Positions 34,729-48,370 of a DNA stretch of 64,000 nucleotides are shown here, one piece after another. This DNA comes from Trileptium ribeirensis (Eukaryota > Nematoda > Enoplea > Enoplida > Thoracostomopsidae). The notes under the pieces were generated by a model. It saw only the letters and a program-made list of their open reading frames with translations, was not told the DNA's origin and did not search any database. Made by a program: the position numbers and the translations under genes. Within the stretch, counting starts at the first letter, position 1, and each line of letters begins with the position of its first letter. The stretch covers positions 1 through 64,000 of the forward strand of contig JASANE010003114.1 of the NCBI GenBank assembly GCA_030248225.1. The letters run 5' to 3'.

Positions 34729-35266
34729 TTCTCCATGGTCAAAATACATTATATTCTGATCCGGTTTATCGCCGGATGCCTCCGTCACAATTGACCTCGG
34801 TATCGAAACACCGGTAGAAGGAATGTTAGTGTCACAATTATTAAGCTGCACCATTCCGGTATCGCCCGGGCTACCTCCGCGTGAACCCGGCACAGCAGTA
34901 ATAGCAATATCACCATCACCACCAGGACCACCGCAGCCGGCGCCAAGCTGATCAATTCCGGCCGATGTCGACGACGTAGACGACATAGCGCCGCCACCCG
35001 GAGCGAGCAACGAACTTCCAACAGCTGCCATCGTTGAACATACGGCTGCAGCGGCTGTGGCAGCAGCAGGATGGCCGCTTTCGCCACCGGTCGTACAATT
35101 CGACGCGCTTATTGTTGAAACCGACCCACCGTCAATCATCATCATACGTTCGTCTTCACCGTCGTCGTCGTTGTTGCCACGAATCGAATCGTCGTCGTGG
35201 TCAGAGCAGAAACTACGCCGATTAGCTGCGATTAGTTTACGTTCGGTTGGTGGCGATTCAGCCGAT
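34729..35266 (-). CDS. Med: Co-Smad exon 2: acidic and Gly/Ala/Ser-rich N-terminal segment
   Basis: The acceptor ttattcag lies just before 35266 and the donor gtaagt follows GAA at 34729. The exon adds one base that completes an Arg codon with exon 1, then 179 codons ending DQNIMYFDHGE (phase 0). An acidic patch (DHDDDSIRGNNDDDGEDE) near the start is followed by Thr/Ala/Gly-rich sequence and Ser-Pro/Gly-Asp-Thr segments. No domain is recognised. Both splice sites are good, and both phases match their neighbours (phase 2 from exon 1, phase 0 into exon 3), which is the main evidence that this is a real exon. Acidic plus Gln-rich regions are common in transcriptional activators; that role is inference here. 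Confidence 0.75.
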
Positions 35267-38200
35267 CTGAATAACAATTTTATACAAGTTATGGAAGATA
35301 GCCCCACAAACGACAATTGGAAAAAGAATCCCTGCTTTGCTTAAAATGAAAACGCTTTTTTTTCAGTAATAACATTGCCCTTTGTTATTTCACAAAAGAA
35401 AATATTGAAAGCAAGTATGACACTGACGCCGTTTAGAAAGCTGCTATTTCATTCACTAAAACTAAAAGTAGAAGATCCAAGCTCTGCGGACATTCGATTT
35501 TTCACAGTGTTCTCCTAAACAATTTATTCGTTACTACAGTCACTAAAATATGGAGAAAATAATCAAAACGCTGAGCTCTTTGATATAAACTTGATTTTTC
35601 AATCAATCGCCAAGATAAAAAACCAAGTGAGTGCTATGTTTTGGCTAAGTACAGTTGCAAAATCAAAGGTATTTGCGTACAGGCCATGAAATTATATTTA
35701 TAACTACAACGAAACATATTAGGTAAAACAAGACATATATATAATCAAAATGGATCGTCACCCCTAACATATTAAGTAACAAAACATATTATTTTCATTA
35801 GAGTATGAAATTAAGGTAGAGATCAATATAATGATGTTAAAAGATGTTTTCAACACCAACTAAACCATAGTAATGATTCGGAGACCGTCAAAAATTATAA
35901 TTCACAAAACCTAGATAGGACTGTTGGACTTATAATTTTTTAGCGATTTGTCCAAGTTCTGCAAGATACCATTTTCAAAATGTATCTAGCCCTCAATTTT
36001 CGAAATATCTCAATCAAATTTTTTGGCGTCTATATATTCTTCGAACAAATACGAAAAGCATATCGCGCGAGATATAACCATTCAAAATCGAGAAAGCGTG
36101 AAGAAATGATCAATATCGGCCCAAAGTGCCAAAAAGCGAAGGTCCATATTCAGTAGAATTATAGTAGTTAGCCGTTTCTAAAATTCTGTATTACCGCTTA
36201 TAGACCGTAGTTCCTAGCAAACATTAATTAAAACATGAGAGTTCAAAGTAAACACGAAGCCTTCGACATGAGATTTCCCACAAAAATCGATCGTGACGAC
36301 CCACCGAGCCCATAGGTACAGATATATCATTCAATAACTCTTCTTCTGTGAAACATATTTCTTAAAATGTATAAATTTGGTTGGCAAATTTTTCTAGATC
36401 CAAATATTTTATCTAAATTAATTACTTAGCTTGGTTTTGCTTCTGATAAGACAACAGCATTTTATTTCAACAAATTTAATTCAGAAACGGATAAACGGGT
36501 TTGAATAATTATTGTTTTATTTCAATTGTTTTAAACTTATAACTTGAGAATAGGTGGATCGATTCAGCTGAAATTTTCACATCTTATGTGGCTTAAATAT
36601 ACAGCAAATTATAGCTTCTATACTTTGTTCCGGAGGAGTAACATACACAAAACTACCAAAGTCAGCGCAATATTTGGTCTTTTTATTTGTAAAATGGTAA
36701 TGCCTGGATCCACTTGACTCAAATTTTGGTACTGTATAAAATTTATATAGTATACATCTAGCACTAACAACAACTTCACATTACGTACTGCAAAGGCTTT
36801 ACGGGATAAAAGTAAGCATTTCGGACCAAAGCCTTAAAATTTCACTCATGTTATAAATAGGTTCGTAGAAGGTAGGTGAACCGATCTTTCCACCATTTTG
36901 ATTACGCAAGTGGACTTACGGGTTACACATTGCTTTAGGTTATTTCTGTATCACAGTCAACTGAGTAATAATGATTCAAAATTTAACCTTGATCAATTTA
37001 ACAATATTTTTAGCGAAAATATTGCAGTTGCCATCTATAATCGCGTAAAGCCTATTTTAATGTGGCTACGTTTTTCATAGTACTTGTGCATTTCAGCACG
37101 CTAATAATGACATCAATCATCCTTGTATCTGTTCATCAGAACGGTACAATGGGGAAGAAACATTATATTCAAAATTCTGCTAACAATTAATATCAAAATG
37201 CTTTGCTTACTTCGATTTTTCCATAACTGTATAAAGTATGCTTGCGAATATATCTGTGTTGCTTATTTCGTCACGGTTATAAGTTCAATCGTCCGGAGAA
37301 CTTATGTGCATGGCACGGGTTTCTGACTAGTTATATATGGCAGAGGTTAAGTTGTAGATTCTAAAGCTCTAGCGAAGCATCTAGTTTTAATCTGACCCAC
37401 TATATCTATGCAACAATTAAATATATTTTGTTTGGAAGGCAACATTAAAGTGCAAGAAAAAATAGTTCAAAAACAAAAAGAAATAGGGCACCGCGAAAAA
37501 TTCTAAGTCTCGAATTTTTTGTCGAATATGTAAATTTCGGCGGTTTTTTGGCCATAGCTGGGCTGAGCCCTAAAATATCGCAAAACAGCGAAGTGCCCAC
37601 AGTGGTACCAAATCGTCTGATACCAAATTTAAAACAACTACAAAATAGCGTTGACACGCTAGTAGAGTGTGGAAAAAAGGAGAAAAAACGAAATATAATG
37701 AACAATTTCTCAATTCGACCTATTTCGGGTTTCTAAAGAACTGGTTTTCCGATCTCGTCGGACATGTTAGGCACCGTTCGACTCTCACCACAACACCTAT
37801 CACTAATGCCAACGCCATCGATGTAGACCTAGTTATAGAGTAGCTAGGGCTAAAACCAATATATAACGCTTTATTAGACCTGCAGCGCCACATATATTGT
37901 CTTCTCGACAAACCCGTCGAACCAGGAGTTCGAGGCTTCTTTCCGAGAAGCCAGAATTAGTACATAGTGTCGTGCGGTAGGCAATGACTGAAAGCTGTGT
38001 CAACTCACGAGTGTGCAGCGAGCGATATGATTGCGAGCAAGCGACATTTAGTAAACGACATGTTTGAACGAATATATATATACCTTATCATTTTCGACAG
38101 CCTCGAAAACCTTCATATTTGCAGGTTTAGCAAATTATAGCATTACACTGAATACACACCAAATCATACATGGTTCAAAGGGGGGAGGGTTCATGTGATA

Positions 38201-41200
38201 CAGTAGACTTTGTGGTTTATTATATACAAGGACAATCAGAGTGAGATGAATATGTTACGTAGACATTAAAGCTGAGCATTTTGGCCCGCAGCCAAGCGGT
38301 CCAGCCCGGCCCGAAATGTTGAAGATGTGGGCACAGAGCGCGATTTGCAATGGGCTGGGTCAGGCCGAAAAAAATTAGGTTCCTTCTCTCCCCAGTCAAA
38401 GCCTAAATGATTAGTGCACGGTTCGACATCTTTGGGCACGTTTTAAGAATTTTATGTCGGGATTATTTCACACATATATTTTTATCTTAGTGTCACTAGA
38501 TATCTTTTATGTAGAGCGGGCTACACACGATTATAAACGATACTTGGTCTAGTCTTCACTTCATATGTATATTTTGAAAAAAGACGATTACTCCTAAACA
38601 CTGCTATTATAGTCAAAGTACTACGCTCCTCATCAAAATTATATATATACATAGCAAATTTCATAATATTGTTTTGTAGCGATCTGATAGAATTTTGTCG
38701 TTGCCAAACTGAGTTAATAACAGGAATCACAATTAGACACATAAATATCCAAATATTGGATGAGTATGCTAAGTGAATACTTAATTAATGTAAGCCAAAA
38801 GTGCTATTGTTCGTTAAATTGCACTTTAAAAAAGCATTTAGCAAATAAGCCAAACATGGTATGTAAACAGCCCGTCAATTTTAAATATTTGCGGACCCCG
38901 ATTGACTTCCAAGGGTGTAAAAGATTTTGGGTTAAACTTCTTAACATTAACGTAGCTGTTAATGAATCCCATTCGCCTCAAGCATTACCAAAAAGGTGTT
39001 GAATGCTCCAGCACCACGGCCCAAGTACACCCTCCTGAGCAGTTAAGTTAGCCCTGACCCTCAGCCCAGTTGGCGGTGCTGGGCCACTTGCTACACAGCG
39101 AGAGCAAGATAACAGCTTGGCCTGTAACCCAGAATTGTACAATATAATTTCTTGCTGGCACGCGGTGAGCATCGCATGGAGACTAAAGTCCTATATAATA
39201 TACTAGTAACTGGCACGCCGAGGCTGTCGCTAGTCTGCAATGTGTGACTTCTGCAAGGTTCAACTTTGGTTTCATGAGCAGCCTTCGAAAGCACAGAAAA
39301 ACAATAACGACACCAGTAACAGATTAAGGAAAAGGTGGAGACATTCTTAGCTCATCTTTGCGAGGAGAAAAAACAAAAACTTGTAAAATAGTAAAGTTGT
39401 GGCTCTTGATTACAGAATTCTGCATAATATACTACTTAATGACTTTGACATGGTTTATAAGGTAATATTTTGACCGAGCCCGAATTAAAGTTTCCAATTC
39501 ATGTCCGTTTTGTAAAACTTTGAGCATAATAAACGCCAATTTATGAGTAAAATTAAATTACAAAATCTTTAGATCCAGTGATAAATTATGAGCCACACAA
39601 GAACAATTTTTTCATACATAACCGCTAGTTAGGAAATAGCGTTCGCTCTGCTTCAACAAGTAGGAAAGCTTATATATACTATAAATTTAACTCATATTTA
39701 ATTAATATCCGAGTTGAATAGGGTTCAGTTGTATTATTATTTCCCAAGAACAATCGAATTTGAAATCTGTTCAATTTATGTGTTAGTTTCAGAAATTTTG
39801 GCCGTGCGATCATTTGTTATAAACAAATCATTTAGCTAATCGAAATGTTACAACATTGGGCCCAATTTTTGGTAGCATAGCATGTCTTACCTTATGCTTT
39901 GCAGACATCTGCAAAAATTAATAACATGACAATACTACTACTCAAAATCATGACTATCTCGGAAGTCAAAAACACAAGAGGACTGCAACAACATCCTTTT
40001 GTCTGATATCCAGCGTACGTCACCGCTGGGACAAACCCACTGTAGCTTTGCATGCAGGCATGGGTTCCCACATGCTGCTGGGAATAGGGCGAGCGAGCTG
40101 TCAAAGTCAAGTCTGATTTCGTACTCCAGTGAGGTAAGAAGAGCAATATGAACCAGCATTTTACAAATATACACATAAAATATAGTAATAAATTACACTG
40201 TATACATATGTATATATCGTTTTGTACTGTGTCTGCCTAAAAGCATTACGACGCTGTGTGCTTCATATAAATGCCCAGCAAATGCCGAACTTCACTAAAA
40301 CCGCACGCACTTCATGTTCGTTGGAACTGAAAATTTTAGGGCCAAGAAAATTTAATGGGTCAAATATTCGTTAGACGAAGTGACCTATAGGGGTCAGCAT
40401 CCGGGTATGAGTGATCACCCTCGCTACACACCTCAAAGCGGAATCCTGAAATGCTACATAGCATATGTAATTGCAAATCAACAAGAACATACACCAAGCA
40501 GCGAGCTTGCATAACCCAAAAATCCAAAATCGGGCAAAATTATAACATATGCATGCTTCTGCTCCATAATACACCATGTAAGTATGGGAACATGTCATGC
40601 TGCGTGACGCAATCTCCTATCGTTAAACAGCACAGCTTACCTCCTGGGTTCGAAGGGCAACGAACCCTTTTAGTCTTAACCTTATATAAGAACTTAAGCT
40701 TAGCTTAGGATTAGTCTAATGCTTATACAAATACCTTAGCTTAGGATACGGTTTGGTATGTCGAGAACTGCATAAACTGCGCTTACATCACTCAGCTTGA
40801 CTATGGCCTCAGCATATGTAATAAGCTAAGCCAACCATAACCGAAAACATTTTCGTACGCGATTCCGGCAAAGCTACCCATTTGTACTTTAATAAATATA
40901 TAGAGGGTGTTAGTTATTACGTACGCATATCTTATCCGCAGCGCTATAAGGATTGTGCACGTAGCGCTGAACAAACTTAGGGTTGTTAAAATTGGCGAAA
41001 ATTAAAATAAACATATACCATCGACAGTGGGTATGCAATACAAATTTTTGCATGAGTACACTCAGTCACAATACCAGGCCAATTAATAAAAGTGGAAAAT
41101 TGTTTTAGAATATACGTAAATATATTAGTGACGAAACCTAACGAAATTAGAATTTTAAACACAAATATTTTCCTAATTCGGATTAGGTAAGGCATACAGT

Positions 41201-42004
41201 TTCTCTTTTTAGACATTTTTTCGCCGTTTCAATACTTAGGATGAAAAACAATATCAAGTAAACCATTCTCTGATATGGTTCGTGTTTTTGCATTTTTTCC
41301 AAGCAAATAATACACCTACGCTCTTATAAGTATGCGAATCGTAACGGTAAACCTAGCCCTAAGTCTAGTTATATTGCACAAGTTAAACGGATTATACATA
41401 AGCAATCATGTCATTTATATTTAAGAAAGTTATTAAGACTGTAATGCAAATGATAACAGGGTTAAGATTTTTGAGTCTGTGTAAAACATACAAAATACTT
41501 TTTACGTGTATCTATGAAAATGATCAAGTGGTGTAGGTTGTCAGGGTAAACTTGAATATTAAATTCCTTAGCCGTGCAATAGTTATGAGCAGCAAAAAAA
41601 CTAAATGTGATAATAAATGATAGAAAAATAGAATATATCTTTTGCGCAGAATAATGTGGTAAAATATTTTTTGATCCTCCACACGCAGCTGAATAAAATG
41701 GTATCTCAATCAACATTTTATAATTAAAAAAAGACAAAGTTATATCTTTAAAATCAACAAAATGAATTGGAGAGTCGAGGACATAAAAGAAAAGAACCCA
41801 AAAACGAGCGAACTTTTGATCAAAAATATCACTCTAGATGACAAAAGCTTAGAGTGATGAGCAAAAAATGTCACCAACATTGTCTAGTCTAAAAGCATTC
41901 AACAAAAAATTTTCAATCGAACCACATAACCAAGTGATCCTGGCCTGATACGAACGTTGTTATCATCAATTATTTCTCATAACCAATCCTCGTAGTTTTT
42001 TTAC
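35267..42004 (-). other. 6.7-kb intron between exons 1 and 2
   Basis: No exon, clear element end or array recognised. Short frames across it lack motifs. The GC-richer segments near 38280-38400 and 38995-39290 may be old element fragments but have no partner in this window. Confidence 0.5.
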
Positions 42005-42759
42005 CTCATTTCACAACACGCTGCTCCATTAACTGATATCGATTCCCCTGTCGGCGAACATATTTCAATGACACTACCGCTACTACTATTATCATGCACG
42101 TCGCCTTGTGGTCGCGGTGCAGAATTATTAAGCAACGTTGCATTATTATTGCTACTGCAACTTGTATAATTATTGCTAATTCCAAAATCGAATATGTTTG
42201 TCATTGCACCGGGCGATATTGCTACAGCTACCGGGTTTGCTCCGGGAACGGCTATATTAGAATGATACGCTGGGACTTCACGACCGGCGACGGCAGCATC
42301 GCTGAATTGTCCAATAAACGCCGCTGATGACATCGACGATGGCGGCGCCGCCGGCGGTGATTGCCCTGAAGTCGTTGTCGTTGGTATAGCCGCCATTTCG
42401 ACCAGCGACGAGAGTGCAGGCAACGCATCGCCTCCACCACCGCCAAAGTTAGTGTTACCACAGTGGTAATCGCTAGTCGCGACCGCCGCCGTCGTCGTCA
42501 TCGATGACCCACTTCCATTTGCAAGCGCCAATATCCACGAATGAGGAGGTTGTTGTGACGCAGCAGCAGCCGCCGCAAACATCTGAGCCGCTGCGTACTG
42601 ATGATGCTGTAACTGATGATGATGATGATGATGTTCTTGATGTTGCTGATACTTATTATAATAGTGATGATGATAATAGTTACTGCAATAATTATTGTTG
42701 CTGCTGCTGCAATTTGTCCTTTTGTCCAAACTATTACGAAACGGTCCATCTTCCTCCAT
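42005..42759 (-). CDS. Med: Co-Smad (Medea/Smad4-like), first visible coding exon: low-complexity N-terminus
   Basis: Encodes 251 residues from an ATG at 42759 (MEEDGPFRNSL), with an in-frame stop a short way upstream and no convincing splice acceptor, so I take this as the start. The exon ends in ATG AG before a gtaaaa donor (phase 2), and exon 2 supplies the matching base. The peptide has Asn/Tyr/His runs at about residues 20-50 (including six His in a row), an Ala run near residue 60, then Gly, Thr and Ser/Asn-rich stretches with no recognisable fold. No other known Smad part is present. Its place in the co-Smad gene rests on strand, frame and phase continuity through exons 2 and 3 into the MH1 domain. 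It could be an alternative first exon; 5' untranslated exons may lie further right. The context at the ATG is only moderate. Confidence 0.7.
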
Positions 42760-43094
42760 TAATATAAATATCAAAAATCTACCAATGCTAGCACCAACGC
42801 TCTAACATTTGAGAATTAGTGATATAAGTCCTTGCGCACAAAATATGTTGCTACAAAATGATGCTTGACAGAGATAGGTTTGGATTATCCGGTCAGTTAA
42901 CATCTTTGATCGGATCATAGCATCACGAGGTTGACCGGGCACGAAGGGCGTAGCTTGGAGTGTCTAGACCCTCCTTTCAGGTTAGAAATTTTTTAAATTT
43001 TTGTCATGTACAAAGAAAGAAGTCAGAAATGATGTAATATGAAGCTTAGAAATTTACATCGAAAATATGCTCAACTTAGTAAATAAATATATAT

Positions 43095-44214
43095 CAGGGA
43101 ATAACCGGAACCGTCTAGCTAAACCGGATGCGGAACCTGGTCTTCGAAATTTATATATAGTAAAACAGATGAAGGAAGAAATGAAAGTATAGTGGATTTA
43201 AAATGCATTAAAAATAACTTTTGCATTAAACTTAATGTATTGCAATGGCATTATTGCCTCTCTGAAACTTTAAAAGACTGAGGAAGCTAATAATGTGTAT
43301 TTATCGATCAATATGTCGGTTTTTTGACACCCAGAGCAAAAATGCCTTCCATTATACACCCTTGCGTATACTGCGTCAAATTGAATGTGCTTAGAACGCA
43401 TGGAGCGCAGAATAAACACTTTCGCTCTGTCTCCAGTCGCCTCCCTTTACCACACATACATTTGTTACATGTTGTTCTGTAGGAAACATGAAATTATTGG
43501 TTTATATGGTTCTAAGAGAAAATAAAAGAAGATAATTTTCTGACCTGTGGTCAGAGACACTGTTTAAGCTAGCGTTGGACAAACAGTGCTCGTCAGTTAG
43601 ATGATAACTTTCCAATCAGAATGCTATAAATGAGACAAACTGTGATGCTGCTCGGCTCGCACAGTTTCAATTAATAATCAAGAAAACAGTTTCTGGCTGC
43701 GTTGCAGATAACATTACATTACTGCAATTTAGTCTGACTTACAAAGTTTACTACCGCACTGGCTGGTGCTTGACGCAATTTATGTTAGCCAAGCATACAC
43801 TATATAAGTACTTCTACGTAAGCCATACGTACTCGGTTACAAAGTTGGACCGGTTTAATTCGAACGTACACAGCAGACTTCTGAATGTTTTAAAATATCT
43901 GCTACAAGCATCGACCTGGCTTTGGTTTGTTAACAAATTCCTGCAGGTTATTATGAAATTATGTGCCCTACTTACGTTTCACACGGAAAATTGTTTAGTT
44001 AATCTTTTCTCTTGCTTGGTTGTTTGGAACTTGATTATTGTATAATTATATATTACATATGTTTGGATCACAGATGAAGTAAAAATGTGGAAAATTTCAA
44101 ACAAAATTTTTAAAACCGGAATTCCAGTTCCGGTATGGTTTTTGCCCTTTGCCGGAACTGCAACCGGAACATGATTTTCGGCGGAACCGGAACCGCAATT
44201 CCGGTTACTCAATC
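43095..44214. mobile_element. ~1.1-kb hAT-like non-autonomous element, copy 1
   Basis: Starts cagggaataaccggaacc and ends with clustered ccggaa/ttccgg motifs and ccggttactc. Flanks atatatat and atatatag are compatible with an 8-bp target duplication. It aligns along its length with 54233-55375 in the same orientation. No transposase frame; the plus frame at 43770-44045 is not recognised. Confidence 0.8.
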
Positions 44215-44795
44215 ATATATAGATGAATTTTGCTATAATTGTCTGTCGACGGAGTAGTTATTGATCGTTGTTTTCGTTACTAGGTAACAGTGAATGTTTG
44301 AAATAAACACTTTTGTTGGACCCCACCTTGAACCGTGCTTTTCGCCGATGTCAGTGGGGCTAGGCTCCCAATTTTGGAAATCCTGGCCTTCTGTTCGGTA
44401 CTGCCCGGTCTCATTTATAATAGAAGCCTAAATCGCTCTTCTCTGCTCAACATGCAACATAACGAAACAACATGTTTTGACTTCGCCTTTGACTGTTCTG
44501 CTCTTCAACAAAGACGCTGCAGTCAACTAGGCTATTGAGATAGTATTTGCCCATCACATTTTCCAACAAAACATACTCCGATGATTAAATAATGCAAGGC
44601 CATGCATCGTGAACAAATATGCGTCTTGTGCATAAAAGTAAAATATAGCAAATCTGACCGAACGTTGGCAATTCAACAAAAACTTCCGCAATATGAAAGA
44701 TTAGCAGGGTTTTTGTAGTCAAAAGTTCGTAGAATTTCAAATCATCTAGTGAGGAAAGCAACGACATCGTTTGTCTAACGTATTTCTTGCAGCAA

Positions 44796-45466
44796 AAGAG
44801 TACAAGTTATATAAAGTTCGAAGGTGTAGCCAGAAAAAAATTTTCAGCAGGTTCTAATGTTAAGCACGAACCTAAAAGTCCAATATTTCTGGGAACAGCA
44901 GCCAAAACAGTACAAGTTATATAAAGTTCGAAGGTGTAGCCAGAAAAAAATTTTCAGCAGGTTCTAATGTTAAGCACGAACCTAAAAGTCCAATATTTCT
45001 GGGAACAGCAGCCAAAACAGTACAAGTTATATAAAGTTCGAAGGTGTAGCCAGAACAAAATTTTTCAGCAGGTGGAAAAGTTAAGCACGAACCTAAAAGT
45101 CTAGTATTTCTGGGAACAGAAGCAAAACAGTACTACAAGTTATATAAAGCTCGAAGGTGTAGCCAGAACAAAAAGTTTCAGCAGGTGGAAAAGTTAAGCA
45201 CGAACCTAAAAGTCTAGTATTTCTGGGGAACAGCAGTAAAACAGTACAAGTTATATAAAGTTCGAAGGTGTAGCCAGAACAAAAATTTTCAGCAGGTGGA
45301 AAAGTTAAGCACGAACCTAAAAGTCAAGTATTTCTGGGAACAGCAGCAAAACAGTACAAGTTATATAAAGTTCGAAGGTGTATCCAGAACAAAAATTTTC
45401 AGCAGGTGGAAAAGTTAAGCACGAACCTAAAGGTCTAGTATTTATGGGAACATAGTGTACACTTAA
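44796..45466. repeat. ~112-bp tandem array, 6 copies
   Basis: Unit landmarks are agttatataaagttcgaagg, tgtagccagaa, gttaagcacgaacctaaaag and tatttctgggaacagcagc. The first two units carry ggttctaatg where the later four have ggtggaaaag, giving two subtypes. Confidence 0.95.
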
Positions 45467-47116
45467 TTACGAGGGAACCAAGCTCTGCGACTACGACTAC
45501 AACTCTAAATTCGTAATAAGAAGCCGATCAAATGGTAGAATGCTGGAAGGTTTCCATGTGAGTTCACGTCCTTGCCGGCAGCCGGACAGCATTACGTATG
45601 TGTTCCTTTGCACTTCGTTTCATATGCATGTTACTTCCAAATTATTTGAATTCGCATACAAACAACTTTAAACAAACAATTTTCAAGACATATTCATATG
45701 TGACCTGAACAATTAGCTTTTATCCATTGAGGAAGCTGCTAGCTAAGCATCACAGAAAACGGAAAAAATATTAATTCTGCAAATGAAATGGTGAATTGTA
45801 CAGGCAGATATTTAAATGTGCAACTGAAATTTTCCCATCCCTCAAATATTGATTGTGCAACTACTGATTTTGCAAATCCAATAATTTGTGTAACTGCCAA
45901 TATTCTCGTATCTCAAGATTGTAAACAACATGGTTATTCCAGCAAAAAGTTATTTAATTATGTACAGAATATTAAATCGCTCAGCTAAGACTGTTGCTAA
46001 AATACTTATTCATGCGAAAAAATTTTCAGAGAACAAAATATTGAAATGCACCACATTATATATAAAGCCCTTAAATCCAATTTGGTCTCTTCAACTCATT
46101 CAATTTACAATAGGTGTTGTTTTGTTAACTCAATTTTAACACACCATGGAGTTATCAGAAATGAGGATGTAGCCAAACCTCTACAGATAAAACGATTTGT
46201 CTGGGAGCTAGGTATGGTAAAAGGTTCCCTCAAATCCAAGAAACAATATATATACTATCGATATTAACAATATATACAGAAAGTTTTCAAGTTGAACGCG
46301 GTGTACGACTACGGAGCAACTTCACAGCGGCGATTGCCTACATTTCAGTAAATCCCTTCATCAACATCATGATTTCTAGCCATAGGTGTGGATTAGTGCG
46401 GTTACCCCTAAGGGTCGGACCCCACTCAAGCCAAATATTCCCTTCATGAATTCTCCCCCGCCCGCCGTGCGCCCAAGACCCGCAAAAATTTTTTGGCAAA
46501 AATAAAGTGGCGTGCAAATAAACAAAACTTGGGATAAAGCAAAAATATGGGAAATCAAGAAAAATTTATCGCAAATGTACAAAAATTGGTGGAAAATTTT
46601 AGCAAAGTTGATGAGATTTTGAGTTCCTGAAATTTCAAAATTTTCCCACCACCGCTGACCAACAGTATCCTCCCATAAGTCGACGGATCTTCGAAATCTA
46701 TGATCGTAGCCCTCTAACACATGGGTTAAAACCTAATTTAAGGCAAACAGTTAACATTAGGTATACCGAATCTGTGTAAAGTCAGCATACAATTCGTCAC
46801 AACCTAATGCAAAACTACAAACAAAAATCCTTATTAACGTAGCATACTGACAGAATGACAATCGGCGTAACGGATGTTGAATCGACGTTAAGGCCATCTT
46901 AGCAAGCCCAATAGTTAAGCGATGACGTACTGACAGTCATTTGTTTGCAAAAACGTTACATATATACATTATATAAAATTGAAATAAAGCAAAATAAAAG
47001 TATGCCACTTGCTAATAAAATTTGATTCAGTCAGGGATTAAACAGATATCAATGCTATATATGCAACATCTACAAAAGTTTTGTCAACTAGCTGACGCGC
47101 GCAATCATTTAAGCAC
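45467..47116. other. Intergenic or upstream sequence
   Basis: Clusters of attgtgcaac-like motifs near 45790-45900 face the opposite orientation of similar motifs at 47635-47770, possibly the ends of one ~2-kb element. No gene is seen. Confidence 0.4.
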
Positions 47117-47420
47117 TCAATATGTCGTGGCTGGGTGTTTCGATAGAAGTACATGTTGATGATAACTCAAGACTATTTTTTGCAAATGTTCAATAAGTGC
47201 TTCATTAAAGATGTTTTCCATCACTTTGTACATATTTGACAACCAATGATACAACGATATTGGATGGAAGTTAAGACACTCAGCTGGGTCACCCTTTTTG
47301 TAAACATCTGCTTCCAGCCTGTAGCTACTATTGCGACAGACCACCATATATGAAATATTACTCCAAAATATGGGACATCGGGTAGCACAAAATACCATTC
47401 GGGCTACGAGAAATCGTTAC
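47117..47420 (-). pseudogene. LINE reverse-transcriptase fragment
   Basis: The minus frame contains YKKGDPAECLNFHPISL, then LSNMYKVMENIFNEALIEHL and LSKHPATTY. This is the RT block that in LINEs reads KKGD...NYRPISL...K..E.I...R...HL with a following ...S..STTT. It is about 93 codons, isolated, with no flanking RT blocks, so it is a dead fragment. It is a different family or region from the LINEs at 11-13 kb. Confidence 0.75.
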
Positions 47421-48370
47421 AGAGTAAATCCATCTGTCGAATGGTTATGCTTATTTTTCAACTTATTCACATGTTTGTGGACTATCTGAGCAGTAACAAT
47501 TGTCCAAATGAATTTGGGAGATTTGTCTGAAAATAACGGTGCTGTACTGAAAGGGTAATGCTTATTTTATGATCGAATCGAGTCGAGTCGAGTTACCAAA
47601 CATTTGATAACCCATAAGAAAATTCACCTGTGGCGATTTAGTTGCACAATTCATCATCCAAACACTTAATTTTAATAACGGTTGCACAACTCAAGTTTTA
47701 GCAGTTAAATATCGCAACGGTTGCACAATTCAATATGGAGCTGCACAATTAAATAACTGAATTGCGCAATTAATATATGCCCCAGAAAACTCAAAATCTG
47801 TTATACCGAATAGTCAAGCAATGGCTTCTATTAGACATACAGCATATATATTAAGTAACAGAATGACGTCTATTGTACAATAAAAACTAGACCACTGGAT
47901 TTGTAAACAATTACTATCTGCATATACCGTACATGTACACAGTATTGAAATGGACTTTCGTCAACTACTTCTTCGTCACACTGGGCATGCAACTGAATTT
48001 TTGATTCTCGTTCCAATGAAAATGTTGATCGTGTTTATCAGGATCTTTTTAGATTAAAAAATTTGAAACGTCAAAAACCTTAGTTAATATTTTCCAAGAC
48101 GCGCATGTTCTGCTACACTGCTTATTTCACTGGCTCTTATATACAGAAATTGAAGTCATAAATTATGACTATAAATAAAATCAATGATATATATGTAAAA
48201 TGTGTACTCACTAAGCAAGAGTAATATGATGAAACCAATTATATTTACGTGCTATATGCCAGGTGCCTGTAACATGAAAAAATACGTTACAAATTGCTGT
48301 GATTTATAAATTTCAAAGGTTGCCAGAAGTAATGAAGGCTTATACATTAAGGTTTTAATATCGGTACGTA

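Noticed and set aside
35034..35344. Plus-strand frames rich in Ser and Arg
   Set aside because: Antisense of co-Smad exon 2.
40621..40700. Possible tRNA from the string gggttcgaagggcaacgaac
   Set aside because: The T-arm-like string is not accompanied by a fitting acceptor, D or anticodon arm at tRNA spacing.
42504..42767. Plus-strand frame with Asp/Asn/Cys runs
   Set aside because: Antisense of co-Smad exon 1; the runs mirror its His/Tyr/Asn codon repeats.
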